In this document: piece by piece, positions 37,216 to 45,903 of the stretch
How the letters are laid out: each line of letters opens with the position of its first letter
How positions within the stretch are numbered: the first letter of the stretch is position 1
From: Myceligenerans indicum
GTDB taxonomy: Bacteria > Actinomycetota > Actinomycetes > Actinomycetales > Cellulomonadaceae
Direction: 5' to 3'
Length of the DNA stretch: 57,192 bases
Assembly: GCF_016742955.1 (NCBI RefSeq)
Contig: NZ_JABBYC010000030.1
Coordinates: 1 to 57,192, forward strand
Translations under genes and position numbers: made by a program
Notes under the pieces: model-generated
Told to the model about the DNA's origin: nothing
Database searches by the model: none
The model's input: the letters and a program-made list of their open reading frames with translations, nothing else

Positions 37216-38223
37216 ATGACTCGACCCGAGGTCGTACTGGTGGGGGTCGACGGGTCCGCCGCCAGCATGCACGCGCTCGACTGGGCGGTGGCCTGGGCCG
37301 GCAAGGTCGGCTGGTCGCTGCACCTCGTGAGCAGCTATACGCTCCCTTCCTTCACCGCCGCCTCGCTCGACGGCGGCTATGCCGCGTTCGACGACACGTC
37401 GATGGCCGAGGGCGCGCAGGCGGTTCTCGACGAGGCGGAGGAGCGTGCGGTCGCGGCCGGCGCCCGGGTCACGACCTCGGTCGCCACGGGCGACGCGGCA
37501 GGCGTGCTGGTGGAGCTGTCCGAGGACCACGGCCTGGCCGTCGTCGGCACCCGTGGGCGCGGCGGGTTCACGGAACGGTTGCTCGGCACCGTGTCGTCGG
37601 CGCTGCCCGCGCACGCCCACTGCCCGGTCGTGGTGGTTCCGCTGGCCTCGGAGAAGAAGGACATGTGGTCCCAGGAGGGGGCGCAGGAGACCGTCCTGGG
37701 CTCCGCGGTTGCGGGTTCCGCTCTCGAGCCGGAGAAGATCGCACCCGCCGCGACGGTCGGGCCCGACGGCCTGCCGCAGGTGCGGCGCATCGTCGTCGGC
37801 GTGGACGGGTCGCCGCAGGCCGAGGCCGCGCTCACGCAGGCCATCGAGCAGGCGCAGGCGTGGGGTGCGGAACTGTCCGCCGTGGCCGGCGTTCCGGTGG
37901 GTTCCGGGGCGGGGTTGCTGGCGTGGCTGCCGTCCAACATCGACCACGAGCAGGTGCTCGCGGACGTGTCGGCGGGACTGGACGCGATCGTCGACAAGCA
38001 CGAGGCCCTGCATCCCGGGATGAGCATCCGGCGCATCGTCCTGGACGGTACGGGCGCGGAACTGCTCACCGAGTTCTCCACGGCGGCGGATCTGGTCGTG
38101 GTGGGGTCGCGGGGCCGTGGCGGCTTCCGTGGCCTGCTGCTCGGCTCGACGAGTCAGGCGGTTCTGCACCACAGCGCCTGCCCCGTCCTGGTGGTCAACC
38201 GACACTGCCAGGACGACGAGTGA
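37216..38223 (+). CDS. Universal stress protein with two tandem USP domains
   Basis: A 335-residue protein with two ATP-binding USP domains. Each begins VGVDGS and carries the Gly-rich nucleotide loop: GTRGRGGFTERLLGTVS in the first and GSRGRGGFRGLLLGSTS in the second. Tandem USPs are frequent in actinobacteria and linked to dormancy, hypoxia and stress. The ATG follows GAGGAGG. A hairpin lies in the 187-bp gap downstream. Confidence 0.93.
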   Translation: MTRPEVVLVGVDGSAASMHALDWAVAWAGKVGWSLHLVSSYTLPSFTAASLDGGYAAFDDTSMAEGAQAVLDEAEERAVAAGARVTTSVATGDAAGVLVELSEDHGLAVVGTRGRGGFTERLLGTVSSALPAHAHCPVVVVPLASEKKDMWSQEGAQETVLGSAVAGSALEPEKIAPAATVGPDGLPQVRRIVVGVDGSPQAEAALTQAIEQAQAWGAELSAVAGVPVGSGAGLLAWLPSNIDHEQVLADVSAGLDAIVDKHEALHPGMSIRRIVLDGTGAELLTEFSTAADLVVVGSRGRGGFRGLLLGSTSQAVLHHSACPVLVVNRHCQDDE

Positions 38224-38261
38224 GGGCGGGTACCGAGTGAGGGCGGGCGCCGAACGGTCGC

Positions 38262-38308
38262 CTCGCACGCCGTGGTCGTCCCCGGCGTGGACTCCGACGG
38301 CGTGCGAG
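38262..38308 (+). terminator. Probable terminator of the USP gene
   Basis: Perfect 11-bp arms CTCGCACGCCG (38262-38272) and CGGCGTGCGAG (38298-38308) with a 25-nt loop, 39 bp after the USP stop. No T-run. Confidence 0.5.
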
Positions 38309-38397
38309 TGCCCGGACGGCGTGGTCCTGCCGTCGCCTAGCACGGCGGGGCGTGAGTCCTGTCGGATCACATGATGTCGCATCGGGGATACGGCGCG

Positions 38398-38403
38398 TAG
38401 GGT
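38398..38403 (+). promoter_or_regulatory. Predicted -10 box TAGGGT for a leaderless aminotransferase gene
   Basis: TAGGGT ends 7 nt before GTG 38411. The sequence between, TCTTGAG, has no usable Shine-Dalgarno. Confidence 0.55.
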
Positions 38404-38410
38404 TCTTGAG

Positions 38411-39691
38411 GTGACCACTACGACGTCGTCCCCGAACGCCGCCGCGCTCACCGCGGCCCTTCCCGAGCTGCGTGAGGCCTACGCGGCGCTCCAGGCCAAG
38501 GGCCTGAAGCTCGATCTCACTCGCGGCAAGCCGTCGGCCGAGCAGCTCGACCTGTCGAACCCGATGCTGGCTCTGCCGGGGACGCGGTCCCGCGGCGAGT
38601 CGGGCACGGACGTGCGCAACTACGGCGGACTCGACGGCCTGCCCGAGCTGCGGGCGATCTTCGCCCAGCTGCTGGACGTCCCGGTCGACCAGTTGCTGGC
38701 CGGTGGCAACGCGTCGCTGACGATGATGTACGACACGGTCGCCTGGGCGATGCTGTTCGGGTTCCCCGAGTCGCCGGCACCGTGGTCGCGCGAGGAGACG
38801 GTGCGCTGGATCTGCGCGGTGCCCGGGTACGACCGGCACTTCTCCGTGTGCGAGGAGCTCGGGATCGAGATGATCACCGTGCCGATGACCGAGACCGGGC
38901 CCGACGCCCAGGCCGTGGCGGAGCTCGTCGCCGACGACCCGACGATCAAGGGCATGTGGGTGGTCCCCACCTATGCGAACCCCGACGGCTCGGTCGTGTC
39001 CGACGACGTGGCGCGCGCCCTGGTGGAGATGCCGGCCGCCGCACCCGACTTCCGCATCCTGTGGGACAACGCCTACGCGCTGCACCACCTGACCGACGTC
39101 GAGACGCCCACGGCCCCCGTGCTCCGGCTGGCCGCCGAGGCCGGAAACCCGGACCGCGTCGTCATGTACGCCTCCACGTCCAAGATCACCTGGGCGGGCG
39201 GCGGTGTGTCGTTCCTCGCCTCCTCGCCGGCGAACATCGCCTGGTACAAGAAGCACCTCGCGAAGGCGTCGATCGGCCCGGACAAGGTGAACCACCTGCG
39301 CCACGCCATGTTCTTCGGGTCCGCCGACGGCGTGCGGGAGCACATGCGCAAGCACCGTGAGATCCTCGCGCCCAAGTTCCGGGCGGTCACCTCGATCCTG
39401 GCCGAGCGGCTCGGGAAGTACGGGGTGGGGGAGTGGACCGACCCGCGGGGCGGGTACTTCGTGTCGCTCGACGTCGTTCCTGGTACCGCCGCCCGGGTCG
39501 TGGGGCTGGCCAAGGAGGCGGGGATCGCGCTGACTCCGGCCGGGGCGACCTTCCCCTACGGGAACGACCCGGAGGACAAGAACATCCGGCTGGCCCCCTC
39601 GATGCCTCCGTTGTCGGAGATCACCGAGGCCATGGAGGGCGTCGCGACCTGTGTGCTGCTGGCGGCCGCCGAGGCGTTCGCGGGCGAGTAG
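38411..39691 (+). CDS. Class I/II PLP-dependent aminotransferase
   Basis: A 426-residue fold-type I aminotransferase. Substrate-arm region KLDLTRGKPSAEQLDLS, then DVRNYGGLDGLPELRAIF, YANPDGSVVSDD, the PLP-phenolate Asp in WDNAYALHHL, and the Schiff-base Lys in YASTSKITWAGGG. This sequence type belongs to a distinct aspartate-aminotransferase-like branch common in actinobacteria; the amino acid substrate is not certain. The start is GTG, probably leaderless. It converges on the ornithine aminotransferase gene with 18 bp between stops. Confidence 0.88.
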   Translation: MTTTTSSPNAAALTAALPELREAYAALQAKGLKLDLTRGKPSAEQLDLSNPMLALPGTRSRGESGTDVRNYGGLDGLPELRAIFAQLLDVPVDQLLAGGNASLTMMYDTVAWAMLFGFPESPAPWSREETVRWICAVPGYDRHFSVCEELGIEMITVPMTETGPDAQAVAELVADDPTIKGMWVVPTYANPDGSVVSDDVARALVEMPAAAPDFRILWDNAYALHHLTDVETPTAPVLRLAAEAGNPDRVVMYASTSKITWAGGGVSFLASSPANIAWYKKHLAKASIGPDKVNHLRHAMFFGSADGVREHMRKHREILAPKFRAVTSILAERLGKYGVGEWTDPRGGYFVSLDVVPGTAARVVGLAKEAGIALTPAGATFPYGNDPEDKNIRLAPSMPPLSEITEAMEGVATCVLLAAAEAFAGE

Positions 39692-39709
39692 CGGTCCGCC
39701 GGGCAGGGC

Positions 39710-41062
39710 TCAGCGTCCCGCGCCGTCCTCCGGCTCGTCGCCCGGGCCGGGATACGACGGCACGGGACCGGGGTCCTGCCGCGGCGCGGACTCCTCCGAG
39801 GGTGGCTCGTCCGCGGCGGGGTCACGGAGAGACTTCAGGGAGACCTCCAGGATCTTCAGGGCGTGCGTCAGTTCCGGGCGCGCAATGGACAGCGGCGGGG
39901 AGAACCGGATCGTCGTGCCGTGGGTCTCGCGCGCGAGGACGCCCCGCTCCAGGAGCTCCTCGCACACGGCCCGTGCGGAGTCCTCCCGGCCCGGGGTGAG
40001 GGAGGGGTCGACGTCGATGCCTGCCCACAGGCCCGCCGCGCGGAAGCCGGTCAGGAGACCCTGGTCCGTCAGGCGCTGGAGGTGGTCGCGCAGCACGTCG
40101 CCCAGCTGCGCGGCCCGGGCCTGGTACTGGCCGGGCTCCAGGAGGTCCAGCACCGCGATCGCGATCGCGCATGCCAGCGGGTTGCCGCCGAACGTCGAGC
40201 CGTGAGTGCCCGGGGTGAGGACCTCGAGCACGTCCCGCCGGCCGACCACGGCCGAGGACGGGACGATGCCCCCGCCCAGCGCCTTCCCGAGGACCGCGAG
40301 GTCGGGCCTGGTGGCCCACAGCTCGCACGCCAGGATGTGACCGGTGCGGCCCAGGCCGGACTGGACCTCGTCGGCCACGAGGACGACGTCGCGCCGGTCC
40401 GCCAGCTCGCGGAGGCGAGGCCAGAAGCCGTCCGGGGGGACGACGACGCCGGCCTCCCCCTGCACCGGTTCCATGAGGACCGCGACCGTCGCCTCGTCGA
40501 TGGTGTCGGCGACCGCGTCGGCGTCGCCGAACGGGACGGTGCGGAAGCCGGGGGTGAACGGGCCGAAACCCGCGCGGACGACGGGATCGTCGGAGAGGCC
40601 GGAGAGCGTGGTCGTCCGGCCGTGGAAGTTGCCGGAGGCGACCACGATGTTCGCTTCGTCCTCCGGGACGCCCTTGACGTCGTACCCCCACTTGCGCACC
40701 GCCTTGATCGCGGTCTCGACCGCCTCCGCGCCGGTGCCGGCCGGCACGACGAGGCTGTCCGGACCACCCGTGGTCAGCGGCCCGACGACGTCGGCCAGGC
40801 GGCGGGCGAAAGGTTCGAGGAGTTCGTGCCGCACCGCGCGCGAGGTGAGCGTCAGGTGGTTGAGCTGGCTGATCGCCGCCGACAGCAGTGCCTGATGCCG
40901 GTGGCCGAAGTTCAGCGCCGAGTACCCGGCGAGGAAGTCGAGGTAGGCGTCACCGTCCACGTCCCAGACATAGGCGCCCTGGGCGCGGGAGATCGTGACG
41001 GGGAGCGGGTCGTAGTTCGGGGCCAGTGCCGACCTCTCCGCCGTGTCACGCGGTTCTGCCAT
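39710..41062 (-). CDS. rocD: Ornithine--oxo-acid transaminase
   Basis: A 450-residue class III aminotransferase converting ornithine and 2-oxoglutarate to glutamate semialdehyde and glutamate. NYDPLPVTISRAQGAYVWDV, FLAGYSALNFGHRH and VPAGTGAEAVETAIK near the N-terminus are typical of ornithine aminotransferase, followed by ADEVQSGLGRTG (PLP Asp) and LGKALGGGIVPSSA (PLP Lys). The C-terminus has an extra Pro/Glu/Asp-rich tail of about 35 residues beyond the usual end. No Shine-Dalgarno; a TACCCT box ends 6 nt upstream of the ATG, so probably leaderless. No other arginine-catabolism gene is adjacent. Confidence 0.92.
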   Translation of the reverse strand: MAEPRDTAERSALAPNYDPLPVTISRAQGAYVWDVDGDAYLDFLAGYSALNFGHRHQALLSAAISQLNHLTLTSRAVRHELLEPFARRLADVVGPLTTGGPDSLVVPAGTGAEAVETAIKAVRKWGYDVKGVPEDEANIVVASGNFHGRTTTLSGLSDDPVVRAGFGPFTPGFRTVPFGDADAVADTIDEATVAVLMEPVQGEAGVVVPPDGFWPRLRELADRRDVVLVADEVQSGLGRTGHILACELWATRPDLAVLGKALGGGIVPSSAVVGRRDVLEVLTPGTHGSTFGGNPLACAIAIAVLDLLEPGQYQARAAQLGDVLRDHLQRLTDQGLLTGFRAAGLWAGIDVDPSLTPGREDSARAVCEELLERGVLARETHGTTIRFSPPLSIARPELTHALKILEVSLKSLRDPAADEPPSEESAPRQDPGPVPSYPGPGDEPEDGAGR

Positions 41063-41068
41063 ACATCG

Positions 41069-41074
41069 AGGGTA
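41069..41074 (-). promoter_or_regulatory. Predicted -10 box TACCCT for leaderless rocD
   Basis: TACCCT on the minus strand ends six bases before the ATG at 41062. Confidence 0.5.
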
Positions 41075-41167
41075 GGAGGTTTCTCAGCTGGTCGCCGCCG
41101 CGACAGAGAGTTTCTGCCCCTTGTTGTCGCGTTCCGCCGCCCGCGGACTCCGGGACCGTCAGGACTC

Positions 41168-42058
41168 TCACTCGTCGGGGAGGGACTGCTCCAGTTCCTT
41201 GCGGCTCTTTCCCCGCAGGCGGGGGCGTCGCCTGACACCGAGTCGCTTCGTGGCGGGCCGGTCCTCGATCACGCGCGGGAAGTGGTCCGGCGGCGGGCCG
41301 AACGCGATCCGGGACTGCGCGATCACCGTGTGTCCCAGGGCGCGTGCTCCGAACCAGCCGACCACCGCACCGATCCCGAAAGGCATGATGCGCCCGATCA
41401 GCAGGCTGCCCTGCTTGGCCAGCTGCTTCTGCACGAACTTGTGGGTCAGGGCCTTGTTGACGCGGGTCAGGGTGGTGCGCGGCATGCTCGTGAGCAGCAC
41501 CTTGCCCCACGCGACGCCCGAGCCTCCGATGGCGTTCTCCACGTCCTGGGCGCCCTTGTCGCCCAGAACCGTCGCCAGCAGCAGGGCCCGGCGACGAGGC
41601 ACGTCCTCCGTGTCGATGCCGTGCACGTCCGCGACGGCCAGGGAGAACGCCGCCGACGACGCGAAGAACGTGGCGACGTCGCTCGTGGAGAGCGCGGCGC
41701 TCGTCGCCGTGCCGACGGCGGGGATGGCCGCCGCGGCGCCCACCGCGCTGCCCGTGGTCTCGATGACCCGCAGGTACTCCTTCTCCAGGAGAGTGATGAT
41801 CTCCGCCGGGGAGGCATGCGGGTTCCGTGCGCGGATCTTGTCGACATGTCGGCGGATCGCCGCCGACGGCACCGTCACGGCCTTGTCGACCAGGTGGTCG
41901 AGCGGGCTGCTGGGCTGGTAGTTCACCCAGTCCGCGGGCGTGACCTCGATGGAGTTGTCGGGCTTGAGCACCTCGTTGCCGGGAGCGCCGGTCTCGTCGG
42001 CAGTGCTGGTTTCCGGGGGGCTCTGCGTGCGGTCCGTCTGCTGCTCGTCCTTGGCCAT
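41168..42058 (-). CDS. EcsC-like protein
   Basis: A 296-residue protein with a polar N-terminus, an Ala-rich hydrophobic stretch (SAVGAAAAIPAVGTATSAAL, about residues 103-122), a second hydrophobic segment near FGIGAVVGWFGARALG (about 235-250) and a basic C-terminus. The layout and hydrophobic stretches resemble the EcsC family, which is poorly characterised; the assignment is tentative. The ATG at 42058 follows GAGAGGA at 4-5 nt; the longer in-frame upstream reading has no ribosome site. It lies 55 bp downstream of the osmC-like gene on the same strand and may be co-transcribed. Confidence 0.6.
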   Translation of the reverse strand: MAKDEQQTDRTQSPPETSTADETGAPGNEVLKPDNSIEVTPADWVNYQPSSPLDHLVDKAVTVPSAAIRRHVDKIRARNPHASPAEIITLLEKEYLRVIETTGSAVGAAAAIPAVGTATSAALSTSDVATFFASSAAFSLAVADVHGIDTEDVPRRRALLLATVLGDKGAQDVENAIGGSGVAWGKVLLTSMPRTTLTRVNKALTHKFVQKQLAKQGSLLIGRIMPFGIGAVVGWFGARALGHTVIAQSRIAFGPPPDHFPRVIEDRPATKRLGVRRRPRLRGKSRKELEQSLPDE

Positions 42059-42113
42059 GCGGTCCTCTCGGCAGGTGTCGGGGACGTGCGGTGCTGGGTG
42101 GGGGACGCCGTGG

Positions 42114-42590
42114 TCAGCTCTCCTGCTGACCGGGCTGGTGGAACTCTGCGGGCACGACGTCGGCACCGGCCTTCAGGGTGCGGCCGACCGTGCACGCCTT
42201 GTCGATGGCGCGCTGGGCGACGGTGAGGAGCTTCTCGCGATCGGCGTCGTCAAGGCTGCTCAGGTCGATCTCGAACTTCTCCGTGAGGACGGGGTAGCGA
42301 TCCTCGGCCATGTCCTTGGGGTCCTCCACGCGGATTGTGGTCGCGTAGTCGTCCCCGAGACGGCGGGCGAAGGCTCGGTCACTGCTCATGCCCGCGCACG
42401 CGGCGAGTGCGATCTTCAGCAGCTCGCCCGGGGTGAAGACGGCGCCTGCTGAGGCAGGGCCCACCTCGACGCGGGCGCCCCGCGCCGAGAAGCCGGTGTA
42501 GGTCCGCACGCCGTTGCGCTCCACCCACAGGGGGTCTGCGGGTGACGGGGTCACGGGGGCGTCGGTGGACTGGTCGATCGTCTCGCTCAT
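42114..42590 (-). CDS. OsmC/Ohr family peroxide-detoxification protein
   Basis: A 158-residue protein of the OsmC fold. The two redox Cys are in LALAACAGMSSD (about residue 65) and ACTVGRTLKAG (about 133), the positions used for thiol-dependent reduction of organic hydroperoxides. Whether it is Ohr, OsmC or the YhfA-like branch cannot be decided. The ATG follows GGAAGGA at 7 nt. A perfect inverted repeat 23-45 bp upstream may be the operator. Confidence 0.88.
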   Translation of the reverse strand: MSETIDQSTDAPVTPSPADPLWVERNGVRTYTGFSARGARVEVGPASAGAVFTPGELLKIALAACAGMSSDRAFARRLGDDYATTIRVEDPKDMAEDRYPVLTEKFEIDLSSLDDADREKLLTVAQRAIDKACTVGRTLKAGADVVPAEFHQPGQQES

Positions 42591-42612
42591 GGTCTGATCC
42601 TTCCATCTGTGT

Positions 42613-42635
42613 CTGACATCGCGTGAAGATGTCAG
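42613..42635 (-). promoter_or_regulatory. Inverted repeat upstream of the osmC-like gene (putative operator)
   Basis: CTGACATC and GATGTCAG separated by GCGTGAA, perfect 8-bp arms. It lies directly upstream of the ribosome site and does not match the classical OhrR operator. Confidence 0.5.
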
Positions 42636-42796
42636 CGGGGCGCCGTGCCGGACGGCGACGGGTCGCTCCCGGGTGAGTCGTCCCGGCCGGCGTCGGGACG
42701 CTCTGTCCGGCGCTCGGGGACCGCTCGGGCGGGCGTGACGCGCCCCAAGTGCAACGCGGCGTGCGGCCAGGGCGTTCCCGGCCGATGATCGGTGGT

Positions 42797-43453
42797 ATGA
42801 ACCATGGGGAGAAGGCCGCGGACGGCGGCCGGGGCCCTGGCGGAACCGGTGGCCCTGGCGGAACCGGTGGCCCCGGCGGAACCGAGGGGCCCGGCGGCGC
42901 CCCGGGGGCCGGCGCCACCGAGGGGGCGCCGGGCGACGACTGGCGGGACTGGCGGGGCTGGGTCAAGCGACTGGCTCTGGCCGTCGGCCTGATCATCGCG
43001 ATGTGGCTGGTGTACCAGTTCCTGGCGGCGTTCCTGCCCCGCTGGTGGGCGCAGACGATCGGCAACGCCGTGGACGGCTCGTTCGCGGCGGGGTCGTGGT
43101 GGGGCTTCCTGATCGGCGCCGTCTTCACGGCCGCGCCGGTCGTCCTGCTCGCGCTGGCCGTGTGGCCCGGCAAGCGGTCCGGGGCCGTCCGGACGGCCCT
43201 GCTGGTGTTCGCCGTCGTGTGCGCGGCCCCGAACCTGCTGACGATGGCGGTGGCTCTCGGCTCGTCGAACGCGGCGCACGCCGGCAACCGCATCATGGAC
43301 GTGGACGCGCCGGCGTTCCGGGGTGCCTCGGCCGCCGGTGCGGTCGTGGGCGGGGTCCTGGCACTCGGGCTGACCGGCCTGATCGGCTGGTTCAGGTTCC
43401 GGGGGAAGCGCCTGAAGGAGCTGAAGGCGAAGGACGCCGACCTCACGAAGTGA
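42797..43453 (+). CDS. Membrane protein of unknown function with Gly/Pro repeat N-terminus
   Basis: A 218-residue protein I do not recognise. It has a Gly/Pro/Thr-rich N-terminal segment of about 50 residues built on an 18-bp repeat, then four predicted helices (about 62-83, 100-125, 131-155 and 180-205) and a charged KRLKELKAKDADLTK tail. The ATG at 42797 is preceded by GATGAT 7 nt upstream and may be leaderless; the ATG at 42785 is also possible. It precedes the TrmH-family gene by about 100 bp. Confidence 0.7.
   Translation: MNHGEKAADGGRGPGGTGGPGGTGGPGGTEGPGGAPGAGATEGAPGDDWRDWRGWVKRLALAVGLIIAMWLVYQFLAAFLPRWWAQTIGNAVDGSFAAGSWWGFLIGAVFTAAPVVLLALAVWPGKRSGAVRTALLVFAVVCAAPNLLTMAVALGSSNAAHAGNRIMDVDAPAFRGASAAGAVVGGVLALGLTGLIGWFRFRGKRLKELKAKDADLTK
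42833..42886 (+). repeat. 18-bp tandem repeat, 3 copies, in the membrane protein gene
   Basis: Two identical units GGCCCTGGCGGAACCGGT and a third with three changes, encoding GPGGTG repeats. Confidence 0.9.
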
Positions 43454-43555
43454 CCTGAGCCGGGGAGGGCTCCTGCCCGCAGGGTCGGCACCGCGCTGCC
43501 GGGATCGCCCAGTAGTCTGGGCGGCGCGGTCCGTGGCCGCGTCTTGGGAGGCATG

Positions 43556-44383
43556 GTGGCTGTTACTCGGATCACTTCACGCAACGCCCGGTTCCAGGTG
43601 TTGCAGACGCTGTTGCACAACCGGACCAAGCGTCACCGTGCGGGGGAGTTCATCGTCCAGGGTGTCCGGCCCGTCTCGATGGCCGTCCAGTTCGGGTGGG
43701 ACATCCGAGCACTGCTGTACGACGCCGAGCGGTCGCTGTCCTCGTGGGCACGCGGCCTGCTCGCCGGAAACCCGACCGCGGAACAGATCGCCATGGCGCC
43801 CGGGCTGCTCGCCGAACTGAGCGAGAAGGCCGACGGCACGGCCGAGATCCTCGCGGTGGTCGCCATGCGCCCGGACGACCTGGAGCGCATCCCGGTGCCG
43901 CACGACTTCCTCGGGGTCGTGTTCGACCGGCCGACCCAGCCGGGGAACATCGGATCGATCGTCCGCTCGGCCGACGCGTTCGGGGCGCACGGTGTGATCA
44001 CCACAGGGCACGCCGCGGATGCGTACGATCCGAAGTCCGTCCGCGCCTCGACCGGCTCGTTCTTCGCCACGCCGGTGGTGCGCGCGGCGTCGCCCAGGGA
44101 CGTGGCCGCATGGGTCGAGACGCAGCGCTCCGGTGGCGTGCCGGTGACGGTGGTCGCGACCGACGAGCACGGGGACGCGGGCGTCGCCGAGTTCGACCTG
44201 ACGCAGCCCGTGCTCCTCCTGATCGGCAACGAGACCGCGGGACTCTCGAACACGTGGCGCGACATCGCGGACGTGACGGTCAGCATCCCGATGGCAGGAT
44301 CCGCCAGCTCCCTGAACGCCGCCGGCGCCGCGACGGTGATGCTGTACGAGGCCCACCGCCAGAGGTCGGCGCGCGGCGCGTAG
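43556..44383 (+). CDS. TrmH-family (SpoU) RNA 2'-O-methyltransferase
   Basis: A 275-residue SPOUT methyltransferase. An N-terminal substrate-binding domain ([20 protein letters not shown]) precedes the knotted catalytic domain with motif 1 [20 protein letters not shown], motif 2 [13 protein letters not shown] and motif 3 [20 protein letters not shown]. It methylates tRNA or rRNA ribose; the exact site is unknown. GGGAGG sits 4 nt before GTG 43556 and only 1 nt before ATG 43553, so GTG is chosen. TAGTCT at 43513-43518 is a candidate -10. Its TAG stop forms part of the predicted thyA -10 box. Confidence 0.9.
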   Translation: MAVTRITSRNARFQVLQTLLHNRTKRHRAGEFIVQGVRPVSMAVQFGWDIRALLYDAERSLSSWARGLLAGNPTAEQIAMAPGLLAELSEKADGTAEILAVVAMRPDDLERIPVPHDFLGVVFDRPTQPGNIGSIVRSADAFGAHGVITTGHAADAYDPKSVRASTGSFFATPVVRAASPRDVAAWVETQRSGGVPVTVVATDEHGDAGVAEFDLTQPVLLLIGNETAGLSNTWRDIADVTVSIPMAGSASSLNAAGAATVMLYEAHRQRSARGA

Positions 44384-44386
44384 GGT
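44381..44386 (+). promoter_or_regulatory. Predicted -10 box TAGGGT for leaderless thyA, overlapping the upstream stop codon
   Basis: TAGGGT lies 7 nt before ATG 44394. Its first three bases are the stop codon of the methyltransferase gene. Confidence 0.45.
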
Positions 44387-44393
44387 GGGCGGC

Positions 44394-45197
44394 ATGAGCG
44401 CGATCCCCACCCCGTACGAGGACCTGCTGCGTGACGTGCTCGCCACCGGCACGCGCAAGAGCGACCGCACGGGCACCGGGACGCGGAGCGTCTTCGGCCG
44501 GCAGTTCCGGTACGACCTCTCCCAGGGCTTCCCGCTGGTCACCACCAAGAAGGTGCATCTCAAGTCGATCGTGTACGAGCTCCTGTGGTTCCTGCGCGGC
44601 GAGTCCAACGTGCGTTGGCTGCAGAAGCACGGTGTCACCATCTGGGACGAGTGGGCCGACGAGTTCGGCGAGCTCGGCCCCGTCTACGGCGTCCAGTGGC
44701 GGTCGTGGCCCACGCCGTCGGGCGGGCAGATCGACCAGATCGCCAAGGTGGTCGACCAGATCCGCACCAACCCGGATTCGCGCCGCCACATCGTCACCGC
44801 GTGGAACCCGGCCGAGGTCGACGACATGGCCCTGCCGCCCTGTCATGCGATGTTCCAGTTCTACGTCGCCGACGGGAAGCTCAGCTGCCAGCTCTACCAG
44901 CGCTCGGCGGACCTGTTCCTCGGCGTGCCGTTCAACATCGCCTCGTACGCCCTGCTCACCCACATGGTCGCGGCCCAGGCCGGGCTCGACGCCGGCGACT
45001 TCGTCTGGACGGGCGGCGACTGCCACATCTACGACAACCATGTCGAGCAGGTCACCACGCAGCTCACGCGTGACCCCTACCCGTACCCGATTCTCCGTCT
45101 CGCGCCCCGCGACTCGATCTTCGACTACGAGTACGAGGACATCCAGGTCCTGGACTACGTCTCCCACCCGGGCATCAAGGCCCCGATCGCGGTCTGA
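44394..45197 (+). CDS. thyA: Thymidylate synthase
   Basis: A 267-residue enzyme making dTMP from dUMP with methylene-tetrahydrofolate, close to the 264 residues of E. coli ThyA. Folate/phosphate Arg in [36 protein letters not shown], catalytic Cys about 150 in [30 protein letters not shown] and HIYDNHVEQ are all present. The dihydrofolate it makes is recycled by the next gene. The start is ATG 44394; an in-frame GTG nine bases upstream is less likely. Confidence 0.97.
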   Translation: MSAIPTPYEDLLRDVLATGTRKSDRTGTGTRSVFGRQFRYDLSQGFPLVTTKKVHLKSIVYELLWFLRGESNVRWLQKHGVTIWDEWADEFGELGPVYGVQWRSWPTPSGGQIDQIAKVVDQIRTNPDSRRHIVTAWNPAEVDDMALPPCHAMFQFYVADGKLSCQLYQRSADLFLGVPFNIASYALLTHMVAAQAGLDAGDFVWTGGDCHIYDNHVEQVTTQLTRDPYPYPILRLAPRDSIFDYEYEDIQVLDYVSHPGIKAPIAV

Positions 45198-45252
45198 ACG
45201 TGATCGGGTTCGTGCGTACGACGGCGACCGCCCAGGACGAGAGGCACCCGTG

Positions 45253-45801
45253 ATGATCGGTCTGATCTGGGCACAGGCTCACGATGCCGCCAGCCGGCCC
45301 GTGATCGGCGCCGAGGGAGCGATTCCCTGGCACATCCCGGAGGACTTCGCCCACTTCAAGGCGACCACCTCCGGACATCCTGTCGTGATGGGGCGCCTCA
45401 CCTGGGAGTCCCTCCCGAAACGACCGCTGCCACGGCGCACCAACGTGGTGATCACCAGCTTCGGCGCGGTGATCGGCATGGCGGCCGTACCCACGCACGG
45501 TGAGGGCGCGACCACCCCGCCCACGGTGGTCGAGGTGGCGGGAACACTCGGCGAGGCCCTGGCGCTCGCCGCTGACGCTCCCGGCGGGGACCAGGTCTGG
45601 GTGATGGGCGGTTCGCGCGTCTACACGGAGGCGATGAGGATCGCGGACCGTCTGGAGATCACCGAGGTGGACCTCCGCGTGGAGGGCGACACGTTCGCCC
45701 CCGCCGTCGACCCGGCGGCCTGGAGGCCGGTCTCGACGGGGGACTGGACGGCGTCGACGTCGGGCACCCGCTTCCGGCACGTCACCTACCGCCGCGCCTG
45801 A
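45253..45801 (+). CDS. folA: Dihydrofolate reductase
   Basis: A 182-residue NADPH-dependent reductase of dihydrofolate. The substrate-site region AIPWHIPEDFAHFKATTSGH includes the catalytic Asp, and MGRLTWESLP and VMGGSRVYTEAM are the two nucleotide-binding motifs. ATG 45253 is chosen (GAGG 8 nt upstream); GTG 45250 is equally well placed. It lies 55 bp after thyA, the classical pairing. Confidence 0.95.
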   Translation: MIGLIWAQAHDAASRPVIGAEGAIPWHIPEDFAHFKATTSGHPVVMGRLTWESLPKRPLPRRTNVVITSFGAVIGMAAVPTHGEGATTPPTVVEVAGTLGEALALAADAPGGDQVWVMGGSRVYTEAMRIADRLEITEVDLRVEGDTFAPAVDPAAWRPVSTGDWTASTSGTRFRHVTYRRA

Positions 45802-45903
45802 TCGTGGCAGCGGGCGGTGGTGACCGGGAGGGCGGCGGCACCACGCGCGGCGGTCGTAGCGCTCGCAGCCGCTGACGGTCTGCACAGGTCCACGCGGCCG
45901 TCC

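Noticed and set aside
44431..45252. Long N-terminal extension of dihydrofolate reductase overlapping thyA
   Set aside because: Ser/Arg-rich out-of-frame reading of thyA; the reductase fold begins at MIGLIWAQ.
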